Notes: a model not told the origin generated them from the letters alone. DNA of 64,000 nt from Kordia sp. TARA_039_SRF (GCA_006383075.2 SMNH02000002.1:445127-509126); one strand, 5' to 3'. Counted from the stretch's first letter, positions 51,513-59,904 are shown. A program made the numbers and translations.

Positions 51513-52550
51513 ATGAGCGAGCAGAAGAAGAAAAGATTGCGTCTTGTAAGTAGAGTCATCTTCTTCATTAATAGCGTGTTTGCGGCATTGCTATTACTTT
51601 CGTACGTATTGCCTTATGCTGTTCCAAAAAGCTTTCCAATTCTTTCCGTTTTGAGTTTGTTAGTACCTGTTTTTATCATGATTAACTTTATTTTTATGCT
51701 GTTTTGGATTTTGAATGTCCGAAAGCAGTTTCTGCTGTCGTTTGTCGTGCTGATTTTAGGCTACTCGCACGTGACTTCGATGTATAAATTCTCGGGAACG
51801 TCAACAGAACCTACAAAAAACGCCATATCACTGATGAGTTATAACGTGCGTTTGTTTAATATTTACGATTGGATTCAAGAAGAACATATTGACCAAAAGA
51901 TTGTGGATTTAATCAAAGAAAATTCGCCTGACATTATCGCGCTGCAAGAGTTTCATCCGAATCAGCAAGAAGCTTTTGATTTTTATCCGTATCAACATGT
52001 TGTCTTACGTGGAAAAAAGAAAAAAGCGGGACAAGCCATTTTCTCAAAGTTTCCGATTCTCCATAAAGGTTCTATTGAATTTCCAAATACGCCCAACAAT
52101 GCAATTTATATCGATATTGTACGAAATACTGATACAATTCGTGTGTACAATTTACATTTACAGTCGCTCCACATCAATCCCAAAAAAGAAGCATTTTCAC
52201 AGAAAAATTCAGAGCGCTTGTTGAAACGTATGGCAACGGCGTTTAAAATGCAGCAAACACAAGCAGAATTGTTTGAAATTAATCGTAAAAACTGCACGTA
52301 CAAGAAGATTATTTTGGGTGATTTTAACAATACGCAATTTTCAAACGTGTATAAAACCATCAAAGGAAACATGAAAGATGCCTTTGTGGAAGCTGGAAAA
52401 GGATTTGGCTCTACGCTCGATTTTCCCTATTTCCCAATGCGCATCGATTTTATTTTGACAGATGCTTCTTTTAGTGTGAATTCATTTAAAACATTTTCAC
52501 AACATTATTCCGATCATTTTGCCATTAAAAGTGTCATTTCGTTAGATTGA
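51513..52550 (+). CDS. membrane-anchored EEP-family phosphohydrolase
   Basis: The 345-residue protein has two N-terminal membrane helices (about 14-35 and 43-65) and an endonuclease/exonuclease/phosphatase domain from about 105: MSYNVRLFNIYDW, IIALQEFHPNQQ, VYNLHLQSLHIN, IILGDFNNTQFS and the final SDHFAIKSV. The motif residues Asn, Glu, Asp and His of this fold are present. Substrate is unknown; membrane placement argues for a lipid or cell-surface phosphodiester. Last gene of the mutL group, 3 bases after rhomboid 2. Confidence 0.85.
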   Translation: MSEQKKKRLRLVSRVIFFINSVFAALLLLSYVLPYAVPKSFPILSVLSLLVPVFIMINFIFMLFWILNVRKQFLLSFVVLILGYSHVTSMYKFSGTSTEPTKNAISLMSYNVRLFNIYDWIQEEHIDQKIVDLIKENSPDIIALQEFHPNQQEAFDFYPYQHVVLRGKKKKAGQAIFSKFPILHKGSIEFPNTPNNAIYIDIVRNTDTIRVYNLHLQSLHINPKKEAFSQKNSERLLKRMATAFKMQQTQAELFEINRKNCTYKKIILGDFNNTQFSNVYKTIKGNMKDAFVEAGKGFGSTLDFPYFPMRIDFILTDASFSVNSFKTFSQHYSDHFAIKSVISLD

Positions 52551-52625
52551 TTGCTTGGTGATTTTCCGTTCGCTTTTTCACAACTTTCCTTAAAAAACCT
52601 TCCAATTTTACCATCCGTTTACCGC

Positions 52626-52670
52626 TGGTTTATAAAACATAGGTGCTACCAGCCGCTATTTTATAAACCA
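52626..52670. repeat. 12-base-pair inverted repeat before precursor 5
   Basis: TGGTTTATAAAA at 52626-52637 pairs perfectly with TTTTATAAACCA at 52659-52670 across a 21-base loop (starting CATAGGTGCTACC). It lies 192 bases after the EEP gene stop region and about 70 bases before a leader-peptide start. It may be a terminator or an operator. Confidence 0.6.
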
Positions 52671-52741
52671 AAGGTTGCGCTTCTTGCTTCTAGCTGTCGG
52701 CTGTTCTACTTTCGATTCATATTAATTTTAAAACTGTTATT

Positions 52742-52969
52742 ATGAAGAAAAGAAATTTTAACTCGTTACCACTTAAAAAGGAGAAAATTTCCACCTTGAC
52801 AAACTCTCAAATCAAAGGAGGATTGGACAGCAAAAAATGTGTGTACTCATACAAAAACGAATGCAAAACATTAAATGGTCATTCCGATGCTTTTGTGGAT
52901 TGTACTGTAACCAATTTGGCATGTGTTACCCAACCTAGATTTTGTGGTTTATTCGGACAAGAAGAATAA
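52742..52969 (+). CDS. leader-GG peptide precursor 5 (lanthipeptide-like)
   Basis: The 75-residue peptide has the leader MKKRNFNSLPLKKEKISTLT and GG in QIKGGLD at residues 26-27. The core has five Cys (KKCVYSYKNECKTLN, DCTV, ACVTQPRFCG) with Thr and Asn. It lies 66 bases upstream of a near-identical leader in precursor 6. A TACTTTCG box about 30 bases before it is a weak -7 candidate. Confidence 0.68.
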   Translation: MKKRNFNSLPLKKEKISTLTNSQIKGGLDSKKCVYSYKNECKTLNGHSDAFVDCTVTNLACVTQPRFCGLFGQEE

Positions 52970-53034
52970 TCACGCTTTCTGTAAAATTATTTTACAAAAA
53001 TTATTTAAATATTAATTCAATAAAAGTTATTCCC

Positions 53035-53250
53035 ATGAAAAAAAGAAATGTAAACTCGTTACAGCTTAAAAAAGAACGTATTTCAACGTTTACAAACGCA
53101 CAAATTACTGGTGGCGTTAAAACAACTAATTGTGTTACGTATACGTATGAGAGTATTTGTAAAACGACACGCTGCGAAACAGAAGTATATTATTGTGAAG
53201 CTACAGATTTGCCTTGCCATACACAACCTGGATATTGTGTATTTGAGTAG
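53035..53250 (+). CDS. leader-GG peptide precursor 6 (lanthipeptide-like)
   Basis: The ATG at 53035 gives a 71-residue peptide with the leader MKKRNVNSLQLKKERISTFT and GG in QITGGVK. The core CVTYTYESICKTTRC, then YYCEATDLPCHTQPGYC, mirrors the core of precursor 5 in length and Cys layout, so the two are paralogues. A frame that starts 93 bases upstream runs through the end of precursor 5 and is rejected. Confidence 0.68.
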   Translation: MKKRNVNSLQLKKERISTFTNAQITGGVKTTNCVTYTYESICKTTRCETEVYYCEATDLPCHTQPGYCVFE

Positions 53251-53259
53251 TGAATTTGG

Positions 53260-53580
53260 TTAACCTTCTAAAGACATCAGAAAACAGTCTGCCGAGTCTG
53301 CCAAGATATGTAGCAACAACGCAATTCCGAAAACGCGTGTTTTTTTTAACAAAAGCATCATTACATATACTCCAATCGCATAGTAACTGTGCAACGGATG
53401 AAAGTTGATGCTACAACGATTCGGGTCAAAAATGGGTGTTGCTAGTAAATGATCGAGGTCAATGAGCATTGCCAAGAGAAAGATAAGGTAGACTGTTTTC
53501 CACTTTGTGCGATAAAAATACAGTGCGATAAACAGTGGAAAGATAAAATGCAATCCGTAATGAATACAAAATCGCAGCAT
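53260..53580 (-). CDS. DUF6122 membrane protein
   Basis: The 106-residue protein has three or four membrane helices and conserved-looking HYGLHF, DLDHLLA and LLHILADSAD segments that place His and Asp residues near membrane boundaries. I associate it with DUF6122, found after wbqC in Flavobacteriia. Function unknown. Its start abuts the stop of wbqC (shared base 53580). Confidence 0.75.
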   Translation of the reverse strand: MLRFCIHYGLHFIFPLFIALYFYRTKWKTVYLIFLLAMLIDLDHLLATPIFDPNRCSINFHPLHSYYAIGVYVMMLLLKKTRVFGIALLLHILADSADCFLMSLEG

Positions 53581-54200
53581 TACAAAACGGTTTGTTGTTC
53601 TAAATAGTAAAGCGCATTTGTACCTTCATTAAAGAGTAAATCCAAGATACTCAGATTGGAAATAAAGCCATATTTACTATCAAAAACTTGTGTATACGCT
53701 TCAAATCCGTGATTGGGTTCTTTTTTGACATCAACCAATTTTCGAAAGTCTTTTATGTCTTTTACTACAGATTGATATGCTGTGGTGTGCGATGTGGAAA
53801 CTTCCAATTGCAAACACTCATTGATAGCGTTTATGGTGTCCAAATTTAAGTCCATCAAGCGCGTATATTTCTTTTCGAATAATGGTTGTAATTCGTCTTC
53901 GTAATATTCAAAAAACGGAGAAGTTCTATAGGCACTTTCGAGCGATTTCCAATGTAAGCGTTGCCAAGCGGTTTCGTTGGCAATTTCAATATCGCGATAC
54001 TTTTGATGTTGATTTTTTTTGGAATGCTTTACAGGAACATTCAACATCAATTTTCCATTTGCGCCATAAATATACGTTCGATTGCGATAGGTTTGCTTTT
54101 GGAAGTTATCTTCCATCTCAAAAACCAAATCGCCCGCTTTTGCAAATAACACGTAGTGTGCAATGCTTGGGAAGTATGTTGGATGTAGTAGGATGTTCAA
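53580..54200 (-). CDS. WbqC-family protein
   Basis: The 206-residue protein shows the WbqC pattern: HPTYFPSIAHYVLFAKAGDL at the start, QTYRNRTYIYGANGKLMLNVP, and WQRLHWKSLESAYRTSPFFE. WbqC proteins occur in surface-polysaccharide loci and often beside signal peptidase I in Flavobacteriia; biochemical role unknown. Here it is separated from lepB by a four-helix-bundle gene and repeats. Confidence 0.82.
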   Translation of the reverse strand: MNILLHPTYFPSIAHYVLFAKAGDLVFEMEDNFQKQTYRNRTYIYGANGKLMLNVPVKHSKKNQHQKYRDIEIANETAWQRLHWKSLESAYRTSPFFEYYEDELQPLFEKKYTRLMDLNLDTINAINECLQLEVSTSHTTAYQSVVKDIKDFRKLVDVKKEPNHGFEAYTQVFDSKYGFISNLSILDLLFNEGTNALYYLEQQTVL

Positions 54201-54244
54201 TTTTTTGTTGTTTATCTCTTTATTCTTTGTTCTGTTACTTTTTT

Positions 54245-54269
54245 GTTGAGTCGTTAAGTTGTGGAGTTG
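54245..54269 (+). repeat. left inverted repeat of the four-helix-bundle unit
   Basis: The 25 bases GTTGAGTCGTTAAGTTGTGG plus AGTTG are the reverse complement, at 21 of 25 positions, of 54744-54768. The copy lies 4 bases from the stop of the intervening gene. Confidence 0.6.
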
Positions 54270-54272
54270 TTT

Positions 54273-54644
54273 TTACTTTTTTCTTGTAAGTTGATATTTT
54301 TTTAGTGCGTTTAGTTTATTTGTGATACTTTCTAGTTGTTTTCTTAATGGCAGATATTGCTTTTCGGTAATGAAATCGAGTTCTACAGAAATTATGAGTT
54401 GATTGATAACCTCAACTGCTGAACTATAGGCAATTGTTATAAATCGCGCTTTGTCCTTATTTGTTTCTCTGGCAATACCTTCCGCTATATTAGAACAGAT
54501 TGAAACGGTAGCTCTTCTTAACTGTGATATCAATCCGAATTTCTCATTATCAGGAAATTGTTGTGTGATTTTATAAATTTGTTTAGCCAGCTCTTTTGAT
54601 TCAATCCAAACGTCTAATCTTTCAAAACTATATAAATAACTCAT
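54273..54644 (-). CDS. four-helix bundle (23S intervening-sequence type) protein
   Basis: The 123-residue protein matches the four-helix-bundle family that includes the ORFs of 23S rRNA intervening sequences: LDVWIESKELAKQIYKITQ, NEKFGLISQLRRATVSICSN, IAEGIARE and KDKARFITIAYSSAVEVINQ. In some genomes a relative (Avd) is an accessory of diversity-generating retroelements; no reverse transcriptase is seen here. It sits between lepB and wbqC, normally adjacent genes, and is bordered by inverted repeats. Confidence 0.85.
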   Translation of the reverse strand: MSYLYSFERLDVWIESKELAKQIYKITQQFPDNEKFGLISQLRRATVSICSNIAEGIARETNKDKARFITIAYSSAVEVINQLIISVELDFITEKQYLPLRKQLESITNKLNALKKYQLTRKK

Positions 54645-54743
54645 AGCATAAACATATAGACAATAAATTAAATCTACAAAAACTTTTTACAAGCGTCATA
54701 ATTTCAAAATAAGCGTCAAAGAAACTCAACAAAAACAACTTAA

Positions 54744-54793
54744 CAACTCCACAACTCAACGACCTGACGACTCCACAACTCCACAACTCCACA
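54744..54793 (-). repeat. right repeat with tandem ACTCCACA units
   Basis: 54744-54768 is the partner of the left repeat. It is followed by three to four ACTCCACA units up to 54793 and then an A-run. The stretch from 54645 to 54854 has no gene. Confidence 0.6.
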
Positions 54794-54854
54794 AAAAAAA
54801 CAAATCAACAACTAGTAAAACATCAGCTACTCATCAATTTCAATGGTTCTCAGT

Positions 54855-56432
54855 TTATTTTGAGCTTTCTCGTTTACGCTTACGATAATAACTAAAACCA
54901 AACCAACCTGCTAACGCAACTAGGAAATATGGGAAATAAGAAATCGGTTCGCCTTCGCCACTTACGGTTGTAAATAAACGATTCCAACGAATTTTATTAA
55001 GTCCGCTAGCGTTGCTATCCAAACTCATCCAAATGAAAGTTGGCTTTCCTAACACATGGTCAAACGGTACAAATCCCCAACTTCTAGAGTCTTGCGAATT
55101 CCCACGATTGTCTCCCATCATCCAATAATAATCTTGTTTGAAAGTGTACGAGGTTGCGACTTCTCCATTAATGAGAATTTGATTGTTTTCTACCGTCAAA
55201 TTATTTCCTTCGTATTCTGAAATAGCTCTTTTGTACAATGGAATATTATCCATGCTCAGCTCCACTTTAATTCCTCTAGCAGGAATCGTAATTGGTCCAA
55301 ACTCATAGTTATTCCAGTTATATTTTTTTGAATGTGGAAATACGCTCTTATCCCTATATCCCTCAGGCAATGAAACCTTTTCAATATATGCTACACTATT
55401 ACTATTTTTTAGACGTTGATATGCTTTATCGGTAACTGATGCAAAAACTAATGTATCTGTACTGATTTTAGGGTCATTCCAATAAGAAACTCCGTCAGTA
55501 ATTCCATAAGTATTTAAAACTTCTTCTGAAAGTATACGATTGTCTTTAGGAATAAATTTATAACTAAACTGCAACTTCGCTCTGTCTGGCAATTCGTTTT
55601 TCTTTCCGTCAATATACACATAACCGTCTCGCACTTCCAATTGGTCTCCTGGCAATCCTACACAGCGTTTTACATAGTTGGAACGCTTGTCTAAAGGTTT
55701 GTATTTAATTTTACTTTTAGGATCTGTGATTACCGTCAATGTATCTGTTGGCCAGTTGAAAACGACAATATCATTGCGCTCAATGGTTTCAAAACCTGGC
55801 AATCGAAAGTAGGGTAATTGTGGCTCTCTTATGTAAGATTGAATTCCCGTTCCTGGAATAGCATCATGTACCATTGGTAAAGCAATTGGCGTCATTGGTG
55901 TTCTGGCTCCGTAATGTACTTTGCTCACAAACAAGAAATCGCCCACTAATAAGGTTTTTTCCAACGATGATGTCGGAATCACAAAAGGCTGCATTACATA
56001 TGTATGTACCAAAGTTGCTGCTACGACGGCAAATAAAATAGACGCTACCCACTCGCCTGCTGTAGAACGTGGTTTTAAACTTCTGTCGTGCACATATTGC
56101 ACGTCTAACGCATAATTCACATAGAAAATATACAAGCCTAAGGTAAGCACTACTAAAATAGTTTCTGCACGGTCTGTGCGTCCGAAACTGCGAATGGTTT
56201 CTACCCAAAGTACTGGAAATACTATCAAGTTTACGATAGGAATGAACAATAAAATCACCCAATACCATTCTTTTGGTCGGTTGATGATGCGCATTAAAAT
56301 AAACGCATTATAAATAGGCACGGCAGCTTCCCAAGCTTTTCTGCCTGCTTTGATGTATAATTTCCAAGTTCCTAAAAAGTGAATGAGTTGAACGACTAAG
56401 AAAAATAGTAAAAATGCTTGCGTAAACGTCAT
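54855..56432 (-). CDS. lepB: signal peptidase I
   Basis: The 525-residue protein has several N-terminal membrane helices (about 5-20, 58-80, 93-108) with a DUF5684-like character, and a final one near 130-148. The catalytic Ser156 lies in IPTSSLEKTLLVGDF and Lys255 in SNYVKRCVGLPGDQLEV; the C-terminal box is MMGDNRGNSQDSRSWGFV. A large insert separates the Lys region and the last box. It removes signal peptides at the periplasmic face. The protein is much longer than the E. coli form (about 320), as is usual in Bacteroidota. Confidence 0.93.
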   Translation of the reverse strand: MTFTQAFLLFFLVVQLIHFLGTWKLYIKAGRKAWEAAVPIYNAFILMRIINRPKEWYWVILLFIPIVNLIVFPVLWVETIRSFGRTDRAETILVVLTLGLYIFYVNYALDVQYVHDRSLKPRSTAGEWVASILFAVVAATLVHTYVMQPFVIPTSSLEKTLLVGDFLFVSKVHYGARTPMTPIALPMVHDAIPGTGIQSYIREPQLPYFRLPGFETIERNDIVVFNWPTDTLTVITDPKSKIKYKPLDKRSNYVKRCVGLPGDQLEVRDGYVYIDGKKNELPDRAKLQFSYKFIPKDNRILSEEVLNTYGITDGVSYWNDPKISTDTLVFASVTDKAYQRLKNSNSVAYIEKVSLPEGYRDKSVFPHSKKYNWNNYEFGPITIPARGIKVELSMDNIPLYKRAISEYEGNNLTVENNQILINGEVATSYTFKQDYYWMMGDNRGNSQDSRSWGFVPFDHVLGKPTFIWMSLDSNASGLNKIRWNRLFTTVSGEGEPISYFPYFLVALAGWFGFSYYRKRKRESSK

Positions 56433-56523
56433 TTGTTGTTTGTTTTGTCATGCTGCACAGCAGCAAGTTTTGTTGGTTTTGTGTACAAATATATGTTCCT
56501 CAGTGAAATATAGTTGTAATTTA

Positions 56524-57225
56524 TTATATGTTTAACACGTCTTTCATGCTATACACGCCTTTTTTCCCTTGAAGCCATTCTGCAGCTACGACTGCGCCGA
56601 GTGCAAATCCTTGTCGATTGTGCGCTTCGTGTTTTATGGAAATGCTGTCAATGGTTGATGTGTAATTAATTTTATGTGTTCCTGGTACTTCTGGAATGCG
56701 TTTGGCTACAATTGGAATCTCGTCTTCGTTTTCAACTGTGTCTAATTTCCAATTAGTATAGTTGGTATGCTGTATAACTCCTTCTGCCAATGTTATCGCT
56801 GTTCCGCTGGGCGCATCTAGTTTTTTCGTGTGATGAATTTCTTCAATATTCACCTTATAATCTTCCAATTGCGACATCATTTTTGCCAAATACGAATTCA
56901 TCTCAAAGAAAATATTCACGCCTAAACTAAAGTTGGATGCGTAAATGAACGCGCCGTTTTTTTCTTTGCACAATTGCACAACTTCCTCGTATTTTTCAAG
57001 CCAACCTGTAGTTCCTGAAATGACAGGAATTTGCTGTTGAATGCAATGTGTAATATTTTCAAAAGCGGCGGTTGGAATGCTGAAATCAATCGCGACGTCA
57101 ACGTTTGTGAAATCGTACTCCGTTATATTTCCTTTTATTTTATGAACGATGGTATGTTCCCGCGAAAGCGCCATTTTCTCAATCTCCTTTCCCATTCTAC
57201 CATATCCTAGCAAGGCAATATTCAT
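56524..57225 (-). CDS. dapB: 4-hydroxy-tetrahydrodipicolinate reductase
   Basis: The 233-residue protein has the DapB NAD(P) loop MNIALLGYGRMGKEIEK, the TTGW strand in SGTTGWLEKY, and the substrate motif EIHHTKKLDAPSGTA. It reduces HTPA in lysine/diaminopimelate synthesis. It is slightly short, as in the bacteroidotal form. It lies 91 bases before lepB and 29 bases after DUF5683 on the same strand. Confidence 0.95.
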   Translation of the reverse strand: MNIALLGYGRMGKEIEKMALSREHTIVHKIKGNITEYDFTNVDVAIDFSIPTAAFENITHCIQQQIPVISGTTGWLEKYEEVVQLCKEKNGAFIYASNFSLGVNIFFEMNSYLAKMMSQLEDYKVNIEEIHHTKKLDAPSGTAITLAEGVIQHTNYTNWKLDTVENEDEIPIVAKRIPEVPGTHKINYTSTIDSISIKHEAHNRQGFALGAVVAAEWLQGKKGVYSMKDVLNI

Positions 57226-57254
57226 AAGTTTTCGTTTTGAAAAGTGAGTAGCAA

Positions 57255-57887
57255 TTAAAATCTAAAGTTGAGCGTGAGTCCTAAGTTTCGGTTAAAATCC
57301 ACATCGTTTTGATCAATATGCGGGCGCACTGATAAATCGTCACTTACGTTGAATTGCAACAAATGCGCGTCCACATTGGCGTCTACAATATTTAGCACAT
57401 ACGCAACTACCGTTAACAGGAGTGATAAATCGCGATTTCGTTGGTAGAATTCTTGCGCATCAATCAACGCATTGTTATCTGTTACCACATTTTGAAATTC
57501 ATCATCCGTAAAACCAGCCAAACGACGTTTGTACGCGCGTCGATAGCGATTGTAATTGCGATTGTTGTCTATATAAAAGTAAATTCCTGTTCCCAACGCG
57601 GCATATACGATTGGAATTTTCCAATATTTTTTGTTGTACGCTTGTCCCAACCCTGGCAAAATAGCAGAATAAAACGCTGCTCTTGAAGGTGATAACGGAT
57701 CAATTTTCTTTTTTTTATCAACTACTTGATTACTTTTTATTTTTAACGCAGATTCGTCTTTTTTCGTTTCTTCCGTTGTGTTTTCTTCCTTCGTTGTTTC
57801 TTTAGTTTCTTCGTTTTTTTCTTGTGCCCAAGAGAATTGACATGCAAAAACGATGCAACACAACGCGATGATGATTTTATTTCCCAC
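57255..57887 (-). CDS. DUF5683 protein
   Basis: The 210-residue protein has a signal peptide (MGNKIIIALCCIVFACQFSW), a Glu/Lys/Thr-rich linker, and a domain with SPSRAAFYSAILPGLGQAYNKKYWKIPIVYAALGTG, the DUF5683 pattern with two hydrophobic stretches. Function unknown; its fixed place next to parB in Flavobacteriia suggests an envelope or segregation role. It overlaps the parB end by 11 bases. Confidence 0.82.
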   Translation of the reverse strand: MGNKIIIALCCIVFACQFSWAQEKNEETKETTKEENTTEETKKDESALKIKSNQVVDKKKKIDPLSPSRAAFYSAILPGLGQAYNKKYWKIPIVYAALGTGIYFYIDNNRNYNRYRRAYKRRLAGFTDDEFQNVVTDNNALIDAQEFYQRNRDLSLLLTVVAYVLNIVDANVDAHLLQFNVSDDLSVRPHIDQNDVDFNRNLGLTLNFRF

Positions 57888-58785
57888 CTTTGAGTAATTT
57901 TTTGATTCGTGTGAAATCTGCCTCAGAGTTGAACGGAATGGTTATTTTTCCTTTTCCGTTTTTCCCTACTTTAACGTCTACGTTTTGCCCGAAATATTCT
58001 GAGAAATCACGAATTCCTTTGCGAACAAATTTAGGTGTTTCGTCTTTTTCTTCGGTAGACGAAGCTTCTGTCGTTTTATCTTCTTTGTATTTTTTCACCA
58101 ACGCTTCCGTATCGCGTACCGATAAAGATTTGGAAACGATGGTTTTGTAAATGTCTAATTGGTCTTTCGTTTTTTCAATATTCACCAAGGCGCGTCCGTG
58201 TCCCATACTTAAAAATCCGTCGCGCATGCCTGTTTGGATGATAGGGTCAAGTTTTAACAGACGTAAGTAGTTCGCAATTGTGGAACGCTTCTTCCCTACG
58301 CGCTGACTCATTTGTTCTTGTGTAAGGCTGATTTCGTCAATTAAACGCTGATACGACAATGCAATTTCTATAGGATCTAAATCGGCACGTTGAATGTTTT
58401 CTACCAATGCCATTTCCAACGATTCTTGGTCGTTGGCGATACGTACATAGGCAGGAATCGTTTCGAGTCCGATGAGTTTTGACGCTCTGTAACGACGTTC
58501 TCCAGAAACTAATTGATACTTTTCAAATCCGAGTTTGCGAACTGTAATTGGCTGAATAACACCTAATTCTTTGATAGAAGATGCTAATTCGCGCAATGAT
58601 TCTTCGTTGAAATTGGTTCGTGGCTGAAACGGATTGACTTCAATCGTTTCAATAGACAATTCGACAATATTACCAACGACTTGATCAGCATTTTTGTCCG
58701 AAACTGAAGAAATATCATTTTCAGGGTCTTTCAATAATGCGGATAATCCTCTTCCTAATGCTTGTTTTTTTGTTGCCTTCGCCAT
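57877..58785 (-). CDS. parB: chromosome partitioning protein ParB
   Basis: The 302-residue protein has the ParB pattern: RGLSALL at the start, IEVNPFQPRTNFNEESLRELA, the CTP-binding SGERRYRASKLIG (about 95-107) and the helix-turn-helix LTQEQMSQRVGKKRSTIANYLRL. It loads on parS and spreads as a clamp. No parS-like site (TGTTNCACGTGAAACA type) was found by eye in the window. It starts 5 bases after the parA stop. Confidence 0.95.
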   Translation of the reverse strand: MAKATKKQALGRGLSALLKDPENDISSVSDKNADQVVGNIVELSIETIEVNPFQPRTNFNEESLRELASSIKELGVIQPITVRKLGFEKYQLVSGERRYRASKLIGLETIPAYVRIANDQESLEMALVENIQRADLDPIEIALSYQRLIDEISLTQEQMSQRVGKKRSTIANYLRLLKLDPIIQTGMRDGFLSMGHGRALVNIEKTKDQLDIYKTIVSKSLSVRDTEALVKKYKEDKTTEASSTEEKDETPKFVRKGIRDFSEYFGQNVDVKVGKNGKGKITIPFNSEADFTRIKKLLKGGK

Positions 58786-58790
58786 AAATC

Positions 58791-59561
58791 TTATTTACCA
58801 CTGTTTTTCTTAATCACTTCGTGTGCTAAGCTTAAATAGTTTGTGGCACCTTTACTGCTCGCATCGTAATTGATGATACTTTCGCCATAACTTGGTGCTT
58901 CGCTCAAACGTACATTTCGCTGAATGATGGTTGAAAATACCATATCGTTGAAATGTTTTTGCACTTCTTCTACTACTTGATTCGACAAACGCAAGCGAGA
59001 ATCATACATCGTGAGCAACAATCCTTCAATATCTAACGCAGGATTGTGTATTTTTTGAACACTTTTTATCGTGTTTAATAGTTTCCCTAAACCTTCCAAC
59101 GCAAAGTATTCACACTGAATTGGAATCATAACTGCGTCTGCCGCTGTCAATGCATTTAGCGTTAACAATCCGAGCGACGGCGCACAATCAATAAGAATAT
59201 AATCGTATTCATCTTTTATGGACGCAATTGCTTTGCGTAGCATGTATTCGCGTTGCTCTTTGTCAACCAATTCAATTTCAATCGCTACCAAGTCAATATG
59301 TGCAGGAATGATGTCCAAGTTTGGTGAACTTGTTTCCATCACTACGTCTTTTGCATTTACGGTATGCTCAAGCAGTTGGTAGGTTCCTTTTTCAATGTTT
59401 TCTACGTCAATACCCAATCCAGAAGTTGCATTTGCTTGCGGATCGGCATCAATCAATAACACTTTCTTTTCAAGTACTCCAAGTGATGCTGCTAAATTCA
59501 CGGAAGTCGTTGTTTTTCCAACGCCTCCTTTTTGGTTTGCGATAGCAATTATTTTGCCCAT
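58791..59561 (-). CDS. parA: chromosome partitioning ATPase ParA
   Basis: The 256-residue protein has the deviant Walker A KGGVGKTTTSVNLA (about 11-24), the Walker A' LIDADPQANATSGLG (about 36-50) and the Walker B IDCAPSLGLLTLNA. It lacks a DNA-binding N-terminal domain, so it is the chromosomal Soj type. It partners with ParB encoded downstream. It is the first gene of the minus-strand group; its upstream region contains the palindromic element B. Confidence 0.96.
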   Translation of the reverse strand: MGKIIAIANQKGGVGKTTTSVNLAASLGVLEKKVLLIDADPQANATSGLGIDVENIEKGTYQLLEHTVNAKDVVMETSSPNLDIIPAHIDLVAIEIELVDKEQREYMLRKAIASIKDEYDYILIDCAPSLGLLTLNALTAADAVMIPIQCEYFALEGLGKLLNTIKSVQKIHNPALDIEGLLLTMYDSRLRLSNQVVEEVQKHFNDMVFSTIIQRNVRLSEAPSYGESIINYDASSKGATNYLSLAHEVIKKNSGK

Positions 59562-59737
59562 GTTTAGTTTGAGGATTTTGAGCGATAAAAATACAATTAT
59601 TATTGAGTTAATGAAACGAAAATTATTAACAAAGATGATAATGTTTCGTTAAAGACTGATTAAAAGCGTAAGAAGTGTGAATCCGTAGATTTTAAAAGTA
59701 ATAAAAACGTGAGATTGATAGAAGATTTTGGATTTAA

Positions 59738-59890
59738 AAAAACTGTTTGAGAAGTTGACATACGTCAAACCAAACCTTGTGCTCAACTTGATTGGGTATT
59801 GATTTGGTTTCCCATAACAGTGAGAGATTGCTATGATAAGATTCTGAATCAAGTTCAGAATGACGTTTCAGAGTTTCTCAAACAGTTTTT
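59738..59890. repeat. nested palindromic element B, homologue of the 39693 element
   Basis: The outer arms AAAAACTGTTTGAGAA (59738-59753) and TTCTCAAACAGTTTTT (59875-59890) pair perfectly over 16 bases and are 12 of 16 identical to those of element A. The 121-base loop has AAACCAAA (59767-59774) pairing with TTTGGTTT (59803-59810) and ATTCTGAA-TCAAG-TTCAGAAT at 59841-59861. The inner units are in the opposite order and orientation relative to element A. It lies downstream of the M16 peptidase. Confidence 0.75.
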
Positions 59891-59904
59891 CTTATCTTAT
59901 GATA

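Noticed and set aside
54744-54793. A CRISPR array (tandem ACTCCACA)
   Set aside because: Units are only 8 bases long with no spacers and no cas genes.
57877-59904. A parS site near parAB
   Set aside because: No TGTTNCACGTGAAACA-like palindrome was found by eye; TGTTTCGTT near 59641 matches only half a site.
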